Under the pieces are notes generated by a model that saw only the letters and a program-made list of their open reading frames with translations, was not told the DNA's origin and ran no database searches. Positions 52,378-63,920 of a stretch of 64,000 nucleotides of DNA are shown in pieces; within the stretch, counting starts at the first letter, position 1, and the number at the start of each line of letters is the position of its first letter. The position numbers and the translations under genes were made by a program. Source of the stretch: Malassezia japonica (Eukaryota > Basidiomycota > Malasseziomycetes > Malasseziales > Malasseziaceae); assembly GCF_029542785.1 (NCBI RefSeq), contig NC_083378.1, forward strand, positions 248,001 through 312,000, in the 5' to 3' direction.

Positions 52378-54157
52378 ATGGTGCCCACCGAGACGGAATT
52401 CGCGTGCGCGCTCGAGCGGCCGCGCGACGTGGTGCAGGCGACGTACGGTAGGTAGTGAGCCTAATGTAGCTGAGTGTGGCAGTATTCAAGGGACGGCCGA
52501 GCGCGTCGAGGCGCACTACCGGCACCTCTTTCGCGACACGGAGCGGCGCATGCGCGTACGTCTATGCACTCACCCAGATCCCGCTGCTCGACGTGCACAA
52601 TGTAGACGTGCTGCTGGAGAGGGCACAGAGCCCCGAGGGGCGCCGAAATGGCGTGCTCGTCCGCTGGCGGTGCATGGTGCAGGATACTGGCGTAGGTACT
52701 GTGGCTGACGCAGCTGGGCTGTGAGCTGTTCTTGGGCACGTTGCAGGCAAATAAGCAGCCGGTCTGCGGCCTGTACGGTGCCGAGGCGCGGTATGAGGGC
52801 GAGGACGCGGTCGACGCCGCGGCACCGGGGAATATGGCCGAGCGCCTTGCGTTGTTTGGCGTGTCGGTGCCGGGCGAATCGCCGTGGGCACACCAGCTGC
52901 TCGCCGGCCAGAGCGACGAGGACGTCGCGGCGGCACTCGGCAAGATGGCGATTCACAGCGACGAAAAAAAGACGCACGCCTCGGAGCGCACACCGATCCC
53001 AGAGCAGCCGAGTATCACGGCGCTGCTCAAGCTCGCGGACGTCGACAAGGCCGAGCAGCTGCGCACGACCGAGATCGTGGACGTCGTCGGGCTCTTGGAT
53101 CTGAGCTTTATCCCGAATCCCGACCTGCCGCTCGGCGACGAGAGCACAGATGCCGCGGTGCCGCAGCTGCCGTGCATCCATGCGCTCTTCTTTGACAAGG
53201 CGACCGAGCGCGCGTCGCTCCTGCCGCTCCTTGAGCACGCGGCGGTGTCGATGCCGCGCGCGTACGCCACGCCGATCGACGCGCGCACAGCGCTGATTGC
53301 GCACCTGGCCGAGCACCTCGGCGGCGACGCGCTCGCTGCCGAGTTCCTGCTGCTCGCCCTCCTTGCGAAAATGTACGTCGCATGCCTAACGCAGCCATAT
53401 CCGCCGCCCTGGCCTCGCGGTCGGCTCCTTGTCGCTCAATTTGTCGAATGTGCGCTCGACCACGCCGCATACCGCGCTGCGCAGCACGCTCGAGGCGCTT
53501 GTGCCGGCCGTCGTCGAGGAGCGCCTCACGCTCGCCGAGCTCAACGATCCGAAGCGCACCTACTTTGTGCGCAGCACCGATGCGGGCATGACTGCAGGAC
53601 GCCTGCAGCTCGCCGACAACACCTGTGTGCTCGTCGACGAGGTATGCATGGGCGAGGGCCAGCTCCTGGACGCGGGCGTGCGCAACATCCGCGCCCTCGC
53701 GGGCGTGATGCAGAGCCACACGCTCTCGTACCAGTTCCCCTTTTCGGAGATCGACCTGGACACGGACTTGAACGTGGTCGTGCTGAGCACCGGCAAGTCG
53801 CTCCTGCCCGCCGACGTCCACGTGCCGCTGCGGCCGGCGGCCGGCGGCGCAGTGGACCTCGGCAAGGCCGCGCTCTCCGCTTCGCCGGCCGCGCTGCAGG
53901 CGTGGCGCGCGTACCTCCTCACGACACGCCAGGGCGACGCGCGCGTACCGGAATCCATGTCCGCGCCGGTCCAAAACTACTTTGTCGAGCGCCGCCAAAA
54001 CGGGCCGCGCTTCGCGTATACAGAAGTCGACCTGCAGCGGTGTCTCGGCATCGCGCGCCTCGTCGCCGTCTCTTTCGGCCTCGATGAGCTGACCGAAGAG
54101 GCGTGGCAGCACGCGACGCGTCTCGACGAGGCACGCGCCGCCCGCCTCGCTCCGTAG
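52378..54157 (+). CDS. MCM-binding protein (MCMBP)
   Basis: A replisome regulator that binds MCM2-7 (replacing MCM2) and helps unload it. The 563-residue product needs four 22-nt introns: 52448-52469, 52556-52577, 52692-52713 and 53373-53394. Conserved stretches are RWRCMVQDTGLGCELFLGTL, IHALFFDKATERASLLPLLE, HLGGDALAAEFLLLALLAKI, GRLQLADNTCVLVDEVCMGE, GQLLDAGVRNIRALAGVMQS and STGKSLLPADVHVPLRP, all diagnostic for MCMBP. The start at 52378 (MVPTETEFACALERP) lies 116 bp behind CKS1. The stop is only 9 bp from the ATG of the next gene on the same strand. Confidence 0.93.
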
Positions 54158-54166
54158 TACCTCCAC

Positions 54167-55505
54167 ATGGTCCAGGACCGTAGCCAAGACGAGGCGTGGC
54201 GCGCACGGTACGAAGCCAGCAAGGCGAGCGGTGTCGAGCGCGTGCAGCGTGCGTCTGGCATGACTCCGCGGCGCGAGTCGGGGCCGTGGACGCCGCGCAC
54301 GCCGCGCGAGACACCGCCGGCACGGAGCACACTGACGCCCCGCAACGCTACGCCCAGTGCTGCGCATACGCCGTTGCAGCGCAAAGGCGCGTTTGCGAGC
54401 CCGGTACGCGCGCGCGTCGCGGACGATGCGCCGACACTGCATGCAGAGGCGCCGACAGCAAGGACGTGGAAAGAGAGGGCACAGGAATGGTACGTCGCGT
54501 GCCTCACACAGGGCGCAGCAGCTCCCGGGTGCGGCGCAGTCGACCTGGCAAGGCATCGAGATGGAGCTCGAGCAGGCAGTGTACGCGCCCGAGCTGGGTG
54601 TGCCGATTGCTCTTACGCTGCATGCGCTCTCGCTCCTCTCGCAGCTCATGCTGCCCGGCTCGGCATTCGCACTGCCCGGCGTCTCGTCGAGCTACAAGCC
54701 GCCGAGCCAGCGCAGGGGGCACACGCGCCTCTTTTCCGACCGGCGCCGCGGCGACGCGGGCAAGGGGTACTCGGCGTACCTCGGTCGCATGCTCGCGGCG
54801 CAGCGCACGGCTGCGCTCACGTATACAGTACGTCGCTTCTCTTACGCAGTCGCGCATGCTCTCGCTCGCCCTAGTCCTTGCGGCGGCGTACAATGCATAC
54901 CTCTTGTTCTCGCGGAGGCGCGCGTACCGCCTGTGGTACCGCGACGAGAAGGATGTCTTGCAGAATCCCCATGCATCGCTCGAGGAGCCGCCGCGCGACT
55001 CGCCGCCGCCGCCGACGTGGGAAGAGCGCGCTCGGTACGTGACATGGCTGACGCAGCGACCTCGCCCTGTTCTGCGCACGCCAGGTTCCGGTGCTGGAAT
55101 GGTTTGTGCCCCCGCCCCGCACGCGCCCGGCGCCGCCGCCGAGTCAGCGCGTGTACACGCTGCGTGTGTGGGACGTGCTCGAGGCGCCCCTCTATGTCTT
55201 TTCGTACGTTGCCTTGCTCACCAGACTCTACTCGCCCGCACACGCGCTGTGGTGGGCCGTGTCCGGCTCGCTGGGCATGCACGCATTTACGACCTACGCA
55301 CTGACCGCCGTGCTCATGGCCGCGTTCTCGTGCCAGACGTACTTCCTTGCGCTCGAGTATGCGGCGCTGGTGCGCGACCGCCAGGTGCTCTCTGGCGAGG
55401 TCCTCCGCGAGTACGACGAAAAGGTGCGTCGTTCGTCTAATACAGTTTGTCATGCCGCGTGCTATGCCACTTGTGCGCGACGCGTCGACCATGACGGATT
55501 CGTAG
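54167..55505 (+). CDS. NUR1: Nur1/Mug154-type nuclear rim protein (DUF2418)
   Basis: An inner-nuclear-membrane protein that tethers heterochromatin or rDNA, 409 residues. The N-terminal 110 residues are Arg/Ser/Thr/Pro-rich. After splicing, hydrophobic spans include MLSLALVLAAAYNAYLLFS and LGMHAFTTYALTAVLMAAF. The DUF2418 signature appears as LRVWDVLEAPLYVFSLYSPA, then HALWW, and ends EVLREYDEKFVMPRAMPLVR plus a short tail. Five introns lie at 54490-54511, 54828-54849, 55035-55056, 55204-55224 and 55424-55445; four are 22 nt and the fourth is 21 nt. The 21-nt intron interrupts FS/LYSPAH, and its removal gives the best match to the family's 'F.LFSPGH' motif. No promoter space separates it from MCMBP. 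Confidence 0.87.
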
Positions 55506-55519
55506 GCGCGGATATGTAG

Positions 55520-56080
55520 CTACAATGCCTCGGGACTTGGTCCACGGGGCTCGTACGACGGCTCGCGCCGCCAGCCACTGTCGCGCGGAGGCTCGGCGCG
55601 GTCGGGTGCGGGCGGGCGGCCCCAGCCCCGGTCGCGCGTGTCGTTCCCCCAGCCCCGGTCGCGTGCATCACGGCCCCAGCCCCGGTCGCGGGGCACGTCG
55701 CGTCCCCGGCCGCTGCCACGATGCCGCTCGTCGCGCCGCTCGTCGCGCCGGGGCCGCACAGGCACATCGAGCGACGGGTCTTCTTGGAGCACTGCACGAA
55801 TAAGTGCTCCGTCAATTTGGCCATGGTCCATATGTTCCACGGCCTTTTCTGCGTCCTCAAAGAGGTCGTATTCGAGAATAGCGCTGCGCCGCGCCGTGTC
55901 TCTCCGCACGCGAATACGCGCCAGCGGCCCGTACTGCCCGAAAATATCGTCCAGGTGCCGGTCGTCCACATTGTCCGTCAGCCCATAGAGGTACACGTTG
56001 GGCCGTGCATCGCGCTGCGGCGGTGCTTCGCTGTGCGGCGACGCGCTCCTTTCTCGCGACGCCGACCTCCGATCTCCCAT
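55520..56080 (-). CDS. RNPS1-like RRM protein with RGWG repeats
   Basis: A 186-residue RNA-binding protein. An Arg/Ser-rich leader (MGDRRSASRERSASPHSEAP) precedes one RRM (NVYLYGLTDNVDDRHLDDIF, then GQYGPLARIRV, SAILEYDLFEDAEKAVEHMD, HGQIDGALIRAVL). The 'H-M-D-x-G-Q-I-D-G' helix-2 end is characteristic of RNPS1, an ASAP/exon-junction-complex component. The C-terminus is Arg/Asp/Gly-rich with three copies of RDRGWG spaced eight or nine residues apart. RNPS1 binding is an inference from the RRM. Stops of this gene and NUR1 are 14 bp apart. The start at 56080 leaves 73 bp to the divergent PRM1. Confidence 0.83.
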   Translation of the reverse strand: MGDRRSASRERSASPHSEAPPQRDARPNVYLYGLTDNVDDRHLDDIFGQYGPLARIRVRRDTARRSAILEYDLFEDAEKAVEHMDHGQIDGALIRAVLQEDPSLDVPVRPRRDERRDERHRGSGRGRDVPRDRGWGRDARDRGWGNDTRDRGWGRPPAPDRAEPPRDSGWRREPSYEPRGPSPEAL

Positions 56081-56153
56081 GGAGGCTTAGTCAACAAAGA
56101 GCCTTTGTGCGCACAAACCACCTTAAATAGGCGGCGCGCGCCCCAAAGCCGGC

Positions 56154-57795
56154 ATGCGCGCCGCGCCTGGGCTCGTTGCCGTGGCTGCGGCTACGGCGTG
56201 GTACGCATACAAAGGCATAGCAGCCGTCCAGCGGCGTGCGGCGCTGGCGACGAGCCTCTTGGCAGACGCGCGCGCGAGTATGGAGCATGCGTGCACCTCG
56301 GCAGACGCAGCCGTGCACACGCTGCGTAGCCTCCCTGGCGAAGTCACATGGCAGATGGGCGAGCAGAGTCTGCACGGCATTGAGTCGACTGTACGCTCGC
56401 TCGGTAGGATCCTGGTTGCGTGGTAAGTCCTTGTTCTGATCCAGCCTGGCACTGGCCGAGATGGCATTCGATCTCGTCTGCGCGACGTACCGCTCTTTTT
56501 TTCTCTGTACCGTACAGCTGGTCGTGCAAGGGACGCTCGCGGTCCTCGACGCGGCGACCGAGGCGATAGCCGATGCGGTCAAGGCCGCAGGCCAGGCGCT
56601 CGAGCTCGTGCTGCGCACGCTCATGAATGCCGCGCAGGGCACAGCGGACGTCGCTACCGATACCCTGAACGGCGTGCTGGGTCTCTTTGGGCAGCACATC
56701 CAAGCGCCACAGTGGAGCGAGCCGGCTGCCATGCAGGTCCTGCGCAACATCACACTCCCGCCCGCGCTCGTGCACCCGTTCCAGGAGCTGAGCACGCAGC
56801 TGCCGACCGTCGACTCGCTCCGTGCCGCGACCAAGGACACGTTTCACTTGGCTGTAGGCAACGTCCAAGACAATGTGAACCGCAGCGTTGCCATGGTCAG
56901 TCTGCGCATGCCGCCCCGAGCGCCGATAGCCGACGCAGCGCCAGTGTGTGCGCAGATGGACTGGGCGCTGCTCGACGCGTGCCGCGCAGCCGTGCGGCGC
57001 GCCGCCAGCATGGGCTATATTGCCGTGGCTCTCGGGGCTCTGCTTGCATTCGGACTGAGTTTGTGTGCGTATGGCCTTCCGGCGATGCGCACTTCGTACC
57101 CTACGTATGGGCGGCGTGTCGGTGCGCACTTCGTATCGGCCTTGGGCACGCCGCTCGTCGTCTTTCTCCTGGCTGCGCAGCTTCTTCATCTCGGCGTCGT
57201 GCAAGTCCAGCTTGGATCGGTGCATGTGCTTTTGCAGCGGATCCGCGAGCTGCCGACGCTGCCCGACGTCCCGTGGCCACTCGTTCAAGTAGGCAAGGAC
57301 GCGGCCGATGCCGCCAACGCGCAACTCGGCGCGGCGCAGGACGACATAAATCGTGCGCTCTCGGACAGCGTGCACCACCTCGTCCCCGGGGCGCTCGACA
57401 CGCTCAATGCGGTCCTGGATTTATTGTCGGGCACCATCCGCGATTTGCTCGGCAGCACGCCGATGCAAGGGCCTGTCTCGCAGTTTGCCATGTGTGTCGT
57501 CGGGAACAAGATTGCAGCGGCGGAGCATGCGCTGGCCCTTTTGCAGAGTGCACTGCATCTCACGCTGCCGACCCTTGAGGCGCCCACCCTTCCTACTACG
57601 ACGCTGCTGCAGCCAGTTGCGTCCGCGCTCGCCCGCGATGTATTCCAGCCGCTGACACGTGTCCTGGAGTCTGACGCCGCACAACTTTCGCGCGACCGCT
57701 TGGTCGTTGGGCTGATCTTGGCGGGCAGCGTATGTGCCCTTCTTTTCTCCGCCCTGGTCCACGCCCAGGAGCGGTCCCTAAAAATACTACAGTAG
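56154..57795 (+). CDS. PRM1: Plasma membrane fusion protein Prm1
   Basis: A pheromone-regulated multispanning protein that promotes cell fusion during mating, 539 residues. Hydrophobic segments include APGLVAVAAATAWYAYKGI near the N-terminus, FLCTVQLVVQGTLAVL, MGYIAVALGALLAFGLSLCA, TPLVVFLLAAQLLHLGVV and LVVGLILAGSVCALLFSALV at the end. Between them are two long extracellular amphipathic regions, the second with VPGALDTLNAVLDLLSGTIR and a Cys-containing MCVVGNKIAAAEHAL. A 22-nt intron at 56423-56444 removes an in-frame TAA and gives RILVACLALAEMAFDLVCAT. The start is at 56154 (MRAAPGLVAV). The last nine coding bases overlap the antisense end of SMC4. Confidence 0.85.
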
Positions 57796-60700
57796 CGGTG
57801 CGTGCGTTCCGCTCGCCTTGGTCGGCGACGCAAGCACCTTGGCTGGCGACGGGGGCACGGCCGGCGCATGTAGGTCCGTATTGTCGATCGCCAGGCTCTT
57901 GGTACAGTTGGCCGTTTTGTACACACCCACGAGGCGCGACGACAGCTCAAACATGTTGTTGCGCAGCGAAATGATGATGAACTGGGCGCCGCGCGTGCGC
58001 TCTTTGATAATGTTGGCAATAATCGACACATTGCGGAAATCCAGCGCAGCATCGATCTCGTCCATGACATAGAGCGGCGTGGGCTTGTAGGCGTGCAGCG
58101 CAAAGACCAGCGCGAGACTGCTCAGCGTCTTTTCGCCACCGCTCAGGTTGCTGATGTTCTTCCAGCTCTTCTTGGGCGGCATCACGCTAAAGATGATGCC
58201 CTCGCTGAACGGATCAAGGCTGTCGACCAGCTCGAGCTCCGCATTGCCGCCCAGCGTGATCGTCTGGTACATCTCCTTGAGCTTCATCGAGATTTGCGAA
58301 AAGCCCGCCATGAACCGCTCGAGACGCTCTTTGCGCAGCGCCTCGAATTGCTGCTGCGCCTGATCGCGTGCCTCGGTCGTCTGCTCCAGGTCCCTGGCAC
58401 GCGAGAGGAACGTCTCCTCGGTCTTGCGGTACTCGTCAAGAATGTCGATGTTGATGGGGTGCGCGGCCATGCGCGCCTCGAGCTCAGACATGGCCGCCTC
58501 GGTGGCGTGTGCATCGAGCGCCTCGAGCGCGGCTTCTTCGAGTTCTTCGAGGTGCGTCGACTCGGGGCGCAGCGAGGCGTGGGGCGTCGCCGAGGCTGAG
58601 CGGGCCACGTCCTCGGCCTCTCCCTCATCCTCGGCCTTGGTGGCCGCTTGCTCTCCTTCTTGCTCGTCTTGCTCGCTTTGGTCGCCTTCTTGCTCCGCCT
58701 CCTGCTCTGCCTCGGGCACGTCGTGCAGTTCGAGCTGGGCATGTTTCTCCTCCCACGTCCGCAGCTGCTTTTCGTGCTCGGCGACACGGCGCCTGAGGTC
58801 CTCGCGCTTCTGCTTGGTCTCCACCTCGAGCTTGCGAAAGACACGGAGCGAGTCGGTGTGTTCGTCGAGCTGCCCCTGCAGCTCTTTGCGTGCCTCGCTC
58901 TTTTCGTCCGCATCGTACCGCGCCGTGTCGAGCTCCTTGCGTGCCGCATCGGTCGCCGTTTCCTGCGCGCTGATCTTTTGCTGGAGTTCTTCGAGCTCTG
59001 CATCGATCGCTTGCAGTTGTTCCTCGCTCGACGCATGCGTCTTCTCGAAGCGCTTCAACTCGTTCTCCGCCTTGGACTTGGCGAGCTCGACCTTGGCCTG
59101 ACGCTCGGTAGCGAGTTGGATCTTTTCGCGCGCGCCTTCGACCTTGCTTTGGAGCGTGCGCAGCTCGACACCGCCGACCTCGAGGATCTGCTCCTGCAGC
59201 TCGCGGATTGCCTGCTCGATCGCACCACTCGTCGCCTCGAGCTCGGCCAGCGCGGAGGCGTGCTCGTCGAGCTCCTCGTCGAGCTCGGCGATGCGCGCCT
59301 CGTCGCTGTCGTTGCGGTCCGGTGCAGACTGCAGCGCTTTGAGGTGCTGCGTTGCATCGGCGACACGCTGCTCGCCAGCCTGCACGTCCATCTCGAGCAT
59401 CGCAAGCTTGCGCTGGATCTCGGGACCACGCTGCTCGCTCGCGCTGTGCATTGCAACAAGCTGCTGCAGCGATCTGCTGTGGCTCTCGAGCTCCTGCTGC
59501 GCGAGTTGTGCGTCTTTTTGGAGACGCGCAGCCTGCTCGCGCGAGATTTCGCCCGCGCTCAGCTTGGAGGACATGAGGCCCTGACGCGGTTTGCCGCCTC
59601 CGCCCGACATGGTACCGCTCTTGTCGATCAGCTGGCCATCCTCGGTGACGACGCGCCAGCGGCGCTTGCCGTACGCGATGCGGGTCGCCTGTGCGAGGTC
59701 CTTGGCGACGAGCGTATCGCCCAGCTCCGAGTAAAAGACGCGCGCGTACCGCGGATCCTTGCACGTAATCAAGTCATAGAGGCGGGGCACGTTCTCTGGC
59801 GTGGTGATTGGCGCCATGCCCTTGGTGTTCTCCTTGACCTTTTCCAGGACAAGGAAACGCGCGCGGCCGACATTATGCTTGCGCAGGTGCTCGATGCTCT
59901 GCTGACCTGCCTCGACAGACTCGACCAGGATATCATTCAAGGCACGGCACGCCGTGCTCACCGCCCGGTCGTACCGGTCGGGAATCGTGCCAAGGCTACC
60001 GAGGCGGCCGTGCAGGCCCTGCAAGAGGCCCAGCTCTGACTGGCGCATAAGGCTGTTGAGCACCTCGTTCTGCGACTGATTCGACTCCACTGATGCGATC
60101 GCGTCCTCTGCCGCGCGCTTGGCCGTCTGTGCTTTGATACGCAGCTTGTCTTCTTGCAGGCGCATCGACTGGGTAAGAAGGAAGACGCACCTCGATCATC
60201 TCTGCATCGTCCGCGGCCTTGTCCGAGAGCGATTCGTGCTCGGTCGTGAGGCGCTCCATTTCGGCACGCTGCATTAGCCACAGTTACATACCCGTTCCTC
60301 GGCCTCGCGCTCGAGGTCCCCCAAGCGCTCTTCCGCATCGATACGGCGCTGTGCGACCTCGTCGCCCCGCCCGGCCAGCAGCTCGCGCTCCTGCTGTGCG
60401 ACATTCCGCGCGGCCGTGCGCTCCTGGATCTTGGCGGCCCACGGCGCGAGCTCCTGCTGCTTTTCCTCGATCGCATCGTTAAACACGCGCGTCTTGCTTT
60501 CGAGCCCCTCGCACATGGTCTGCAGAGCCGCTTGCTCGCGCTCGAGCGACGACTCGTGCGCGGCGAGCTCGGCAAGGATCTGCTCGAGCTCCTCGCCCGC
60601 CTGCTGTGCGGCATCCCGTGCTTCCGACGCGCTTGAGCGGCCGTCGGCGAGGCTCGTCGCGAGCTTTTTGCGTTTTCCGTTCAGCAGCTTGGAGCGCGCA

Positions 60701-61884
60701 CTGAGCTCGACGTGCTGCTTTTCCTCGCGTGCAAGGTCCTTGGCCAGCGCCTGCACCTTTTTTTCGAGCTCCGTGCCGGCTGCGTGGAGCGCGTCGAGCT
60801 CGGTTTGGAGCGACGCCGAGGCCTCTTTGGCGTGGCTGTGCTTTTGCGACTCGGCCTCAAAGTGCGCGTCGAGCGCCGTGTGCTCCGCGGTGGCGGCGGC
60901 GAGCGTGTTGCGCGACTGCCACATGAACTTTTGCCATAGGGCCGACTGGTGTCGCATCAGTGCATTGTGGTCGCGCAGGTACTGCTCGGCGGCGCGCCGC
61001 TTGGGCTCGAGGAGGTCCATTTCGCGCTGCACAATCTTGACGCGGTGCAGCTTCTCTGAGCGGGCCTCATTGGCGGAGTCGACTGCCTGTGCGTGTTCCT
61101 GGATCGGCTGCTTGAGGTCGCTTGTGCCAATTATATCCTCGAGATATTCGAGGAGCCCCTCCTCGTGCTCCGTCTTGGCCTTGGGCGGCATCTGTGCGAT
61201 GCTTTCGACCTCGCCCTGGAGGATGAGGAAGCGTTTGTGGTCCAAGTCGATGCCGCGCTGCTTGAGAAGCGCCGTGACTTCTGTGAATGACGAGCGTTTT
61301 CCGTTGATTGTGTACTGCGACGTGTTATTGCGCATCGCGGTGCGTGCCACAATCAGGCGGCTGTTTGGCACAACGGTAAACGCCTCCGAGTCGGGTGTGT
61401 CGACGATTTCGCGGAACCACACCTCCACCGTGCACTGGGGCGGGGCCGCGATGCCCTCGCGGTTATGGATCAGCTCGCTCAGGCGCCCCTGGCGCATCTT
61501 GTTCGCGCGCCAGCCAAAGACAAAGAGCAGCGCGTCGATCACGTTGCTCTTTCCGCTGCCGTTGGGCCCCACGACGCTCGAAAAGGACTTGTGAAACGGC
61601 CCAATTTCCTGGCGGCCCGCATACGACTTAAAGTCCTGCAAAATGAGCTTGTGAATGACCAGCCGCTGCTGCGGCGGCGCCGGAGCGGCCGGCGTGCGCA
61701 CCGGACGCGAGACGGTCCTGCCCGGCGTCTGCAGGGCCGTGCGGCGCGCCGGCGTCGCAAACGGATTCGAGAGCATGCGTCCCGGCGTCTGCATCATACG
61801 CGCGCGTGCTGGCGTCTTGGCCGACGCCGGTGTGGCCGGCACGGCGCTCGGCCCCGCCCCCCCGCGCGACGCGTCCGGGTCCAT
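57787..61884 (-). CDS. SMC4: Condensin subunit Smc4
   Basis: A core ATPase of condensin, 1350 residues. The N-terminal head has LVIHKLILQDFKSYAGRQEI, Walker A VVGPNGSGKSNVIDALLFVF and SELIHNREG. A long coiled coil leads to the hinge (LHGRLGSLGTIPDRYDRAVS, NVGRARFLVLEKV), a second coiled coil with an acidic insert, and the C-terminal head with signature NLSGGEKTLSSLALVFALHA and Walker B TPLYVMDEIDAALDFRNVSI. The Arg/Thr/Pro-rich leader (TPGRMLSNPFATPARRTALQ) has TP sites expected for Cdk1. Introns of 23 nt (60291-60269) and 22 nt (60190-60169) isolate a 78-nt exon. The start is at 61884 (MDPDASRGG). It converges on PRM1 with a 9-bp coding overlap. Confidence 0.97.
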
Positions 61885-61922
61885 GGCGTACGGTGCAACA
61901 CCTCCAACACACCACGCGTCGC

Positions 61923-61931
61923 TCACGTGAC
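61923..61931. promoter_or_regulatory. TCACGTGAC box, SMC4 / C2H2 factor divergent promoter
   Basis: The same nine bases, 39 bp upstream of the SMC4 start codon. Confidence 0.6.
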
Positions 61932-62084
61932 ATGTCCCGTTGGTATGTGCTTTTCGGCCGAGTGCTAAGTCGCAAGGGGGCCTGTGCACTGCGTTTTGCT
62001 CTGCAACGCCGGGGCCAGCTGCTTTTCGGCGCGGGCATGTGCAGTCGTCTGGACGGACTTGCCCCTGGAATCTGTCTGTAAAAT

Positions 62085-63920
62085 ATGAGTCGCTTGCCGC
62101 CGATCCTGCCGCCGCCACCTGGCGGGCAGTCGAGTGGCCATTCGTCCAACGTGTCGAAACTAGCCGTGCCTGAGGGGTACGGCCCGAACTCGCCGGCAGG
62201 ATCGCCGCGCATGATGCTCTCCCACCACCTTCCCGGAAAGATGTCGCCGTACCGCGACTCTTCTGCGCGCTTTCAATCACTAGGAAGTCCTAGGACGAGC
62301 AGCCCGCGCATCAGTGCTTTGGCACGCGACGCCGCGATGAACACGTCGCATTACCCGACCTCGTCCTCACGGCCGTCGTCCCCGTCGGCGCAGGCGTCTG
62401 AGCGCTCCTTCTCGCCATCGCCCAGCTCGGCTGCACAGAGTGCAGCTGCGCGTATGAGCAGCCGGCCACCACTGCGTCGTGGATCCGACGCCCAACCCAT
62501 GCCACGCAACCTCTCGGGAGACGGCGCGGTGTTTGACGAACTAATGCACACCTCTCGCTCAAACTCGCCCGCCACCGAAGATGCCCGCCGCGGCTCGAAC
62601 CCCTTGGTACAGCCTGCGCCCCAGCGGCCGTACGGCGGCGAATTTAGCGGCAGCGGCCGCTACGGCGACGCGTACGGGACATCATCCAAGCGCGACTCGC
62701 TCCGCGAAGGCTATCGCTACGGCGCCCCAGGCGCGTGGCGGCCCCAGAGCAACCTCGGTGGCCGCGAGAATGCTTCATGGCTGCAAGAGAATAGAAACTC
62801 GCCCTTTGCCTCGAGCGCCGTGCGCGGCGGCGGAGAGGGGCAGGAGGAGGAGCGCGGCTACGACGGCGCGCCCGAAGGCACGCCACGGCCTACGCTGCGC
62901 ATCCCGGACGAGCGCCGGATGGACACGGGCTCGGCGCACTCGTCGCCGGGGCCATCACCCTACGCGAGCGCCGCGCCGACGCCGCCGCCGGGCATCACCT
63001 CGTTTTCGCGCGCGGGAATGCGCCCGGGCGAGCGGTACGGCGAGTACGGCAGCGGGATGTACCGCTCCTCGTCGTTCACCGGCGCACAGGCCTACTCGCA
63101 CGCGCAGCTGCCGTATCCCCGCGGCATGGCCTACCGCCCGCCAGAGTGGCAGGGCGAGGGCTACGCATCGGACTCGGTGGCGGGCGAGGGCGAGTACCGC
63201 AAGCCGAAGTACGAAGAGGCGTACGGCGAGTATGCGGACGCGCCGCCTGCGCCTTACTATCAGGGCCAGGGCTATGCGTACGGCCGGGGCCACGACGCTG
63301 CATACAAGTACGGTGCGACGCGCGGTCAGCCCCATGCGGATATGGACGTGTCGTCGGAAGAGGAGGCGAGTGACACCGAAAAGGTGGCCGCCACCGCGGC
63401 TCCAGCACGCTACACGCCGAAGCAGGCCCCGGCGCAGGTCACCGAGAGCGACTCGGGCGGGCCGAAGCTGCATGTGTGCGATGCATGCAGCAAGACCTTT
63501 AGCCGGCGCTCGGATCTCGCGCGCCACCGGCGTATTCACACCGGCGAGCGCCCGTACCCTTGCGACTTTCCGGGGTGCGGCAAGAGCTTTATCCAGCGCT
63601 CGGCTTTGACGGTGCACTCGCGTGTGCACAGCGGCGAGCGGCCACACCAGTGCGAGTTTGAGGGGTGTGGCAAAAGCTTCTCGGATAGCAGCTCGCTCGC
63701 GCGTCACCGCCGCACACACACGGGGCGCCGCCCTTATGTGTGTGCGGTGCCGTCGTGCGGCAAAATGTTTACCCGCCGCACGACACTCAACCGCCATGTC
63801 CGCAGCCACCAGCTTCCGCTGAAGAAGAGTGCCGCTGACGACATGTACAAAGACGACGACGAGAACGCTGAAAGCGATGAGGAGGATCCCTCGGACGAAA
63901 GCAGCGAAGAACGTGCGTAG
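62085..63920 (+). CDS. C2H2 zinc-finger transcription factor with four fingers
   Basis: A 611-residue intronless factor. The first 460 residues are disordered in appearance: Ser/Pro-rich ([16 protein letters not shown]), then Gly/Tyr/Arg-rich. The DNA-binding part near residues 462-580 has four adjacent C2H2 fingers joined by TGERP-type linkers: [60 protein letters not shown] and [20 protein letters not shown]. An acidic C-terminus follows ([20 protein letters not shown]). Finger spacing and 'CxxxxCGKxF' loops resemble fungal regulators of the Azf1/Zas1 kind, but the target is unknown. It diverges from SMC4 across 200 bp containing TCACGTGAC. Only 80 bp without an evident gene remain to the window end. 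Confidence 0.85.
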   Translation: MSRLPPILPPPPGGQSSGHSSNVSKLAVPEGYGPNSPAGSPRMMLSHHLPGKMSPYRDSSARFQSLGSPRTSSPRISALARDAAMNTSHYPTSSSRPSSPSAQASERSFSPSPSSAAQSAAARMSSRPPLRRGSDAQPMPRNLSGDGAVFDELMHTSRSNSPATEDARRGSNPLVQPAPQRPYGGEFSGSGRYGDAYGTSSKRDSLREGYRYGAPGAWRPQSNLGGRENASWLQENRNSPFASSAVRGGGEGQEEERGYDGAPEGTPRPTLRIPDERRMDTGSAHSSPGPSPYASAAPTPPPGITSFSRAGMRPGERYGEYGSGMYRSSSFTGAQAYSHAQLPYPRGMAYRPPEWQGEGYASDSVAGEGEYRKPKYEEAYGEYADAPPAPYYQGQGYAYGRGHDAAYKYGATRGQPHADMDVSSEEEASDTEKVAATAAPARYTPKQAPAQVTESDSGGPKLHVCDACSKTFSRRSDLARHRRIHTGERPYPCDFPGCGKSFIQRSALTVHSRVHSGERPHQCEFEGCGKSFSDSSSLARHRRTHTGRRPYVCAVPSCGKMFTRRTTLNRHVRSHQLPLKKSAADDMYKDDDENAESDEEDPSDESSEERA

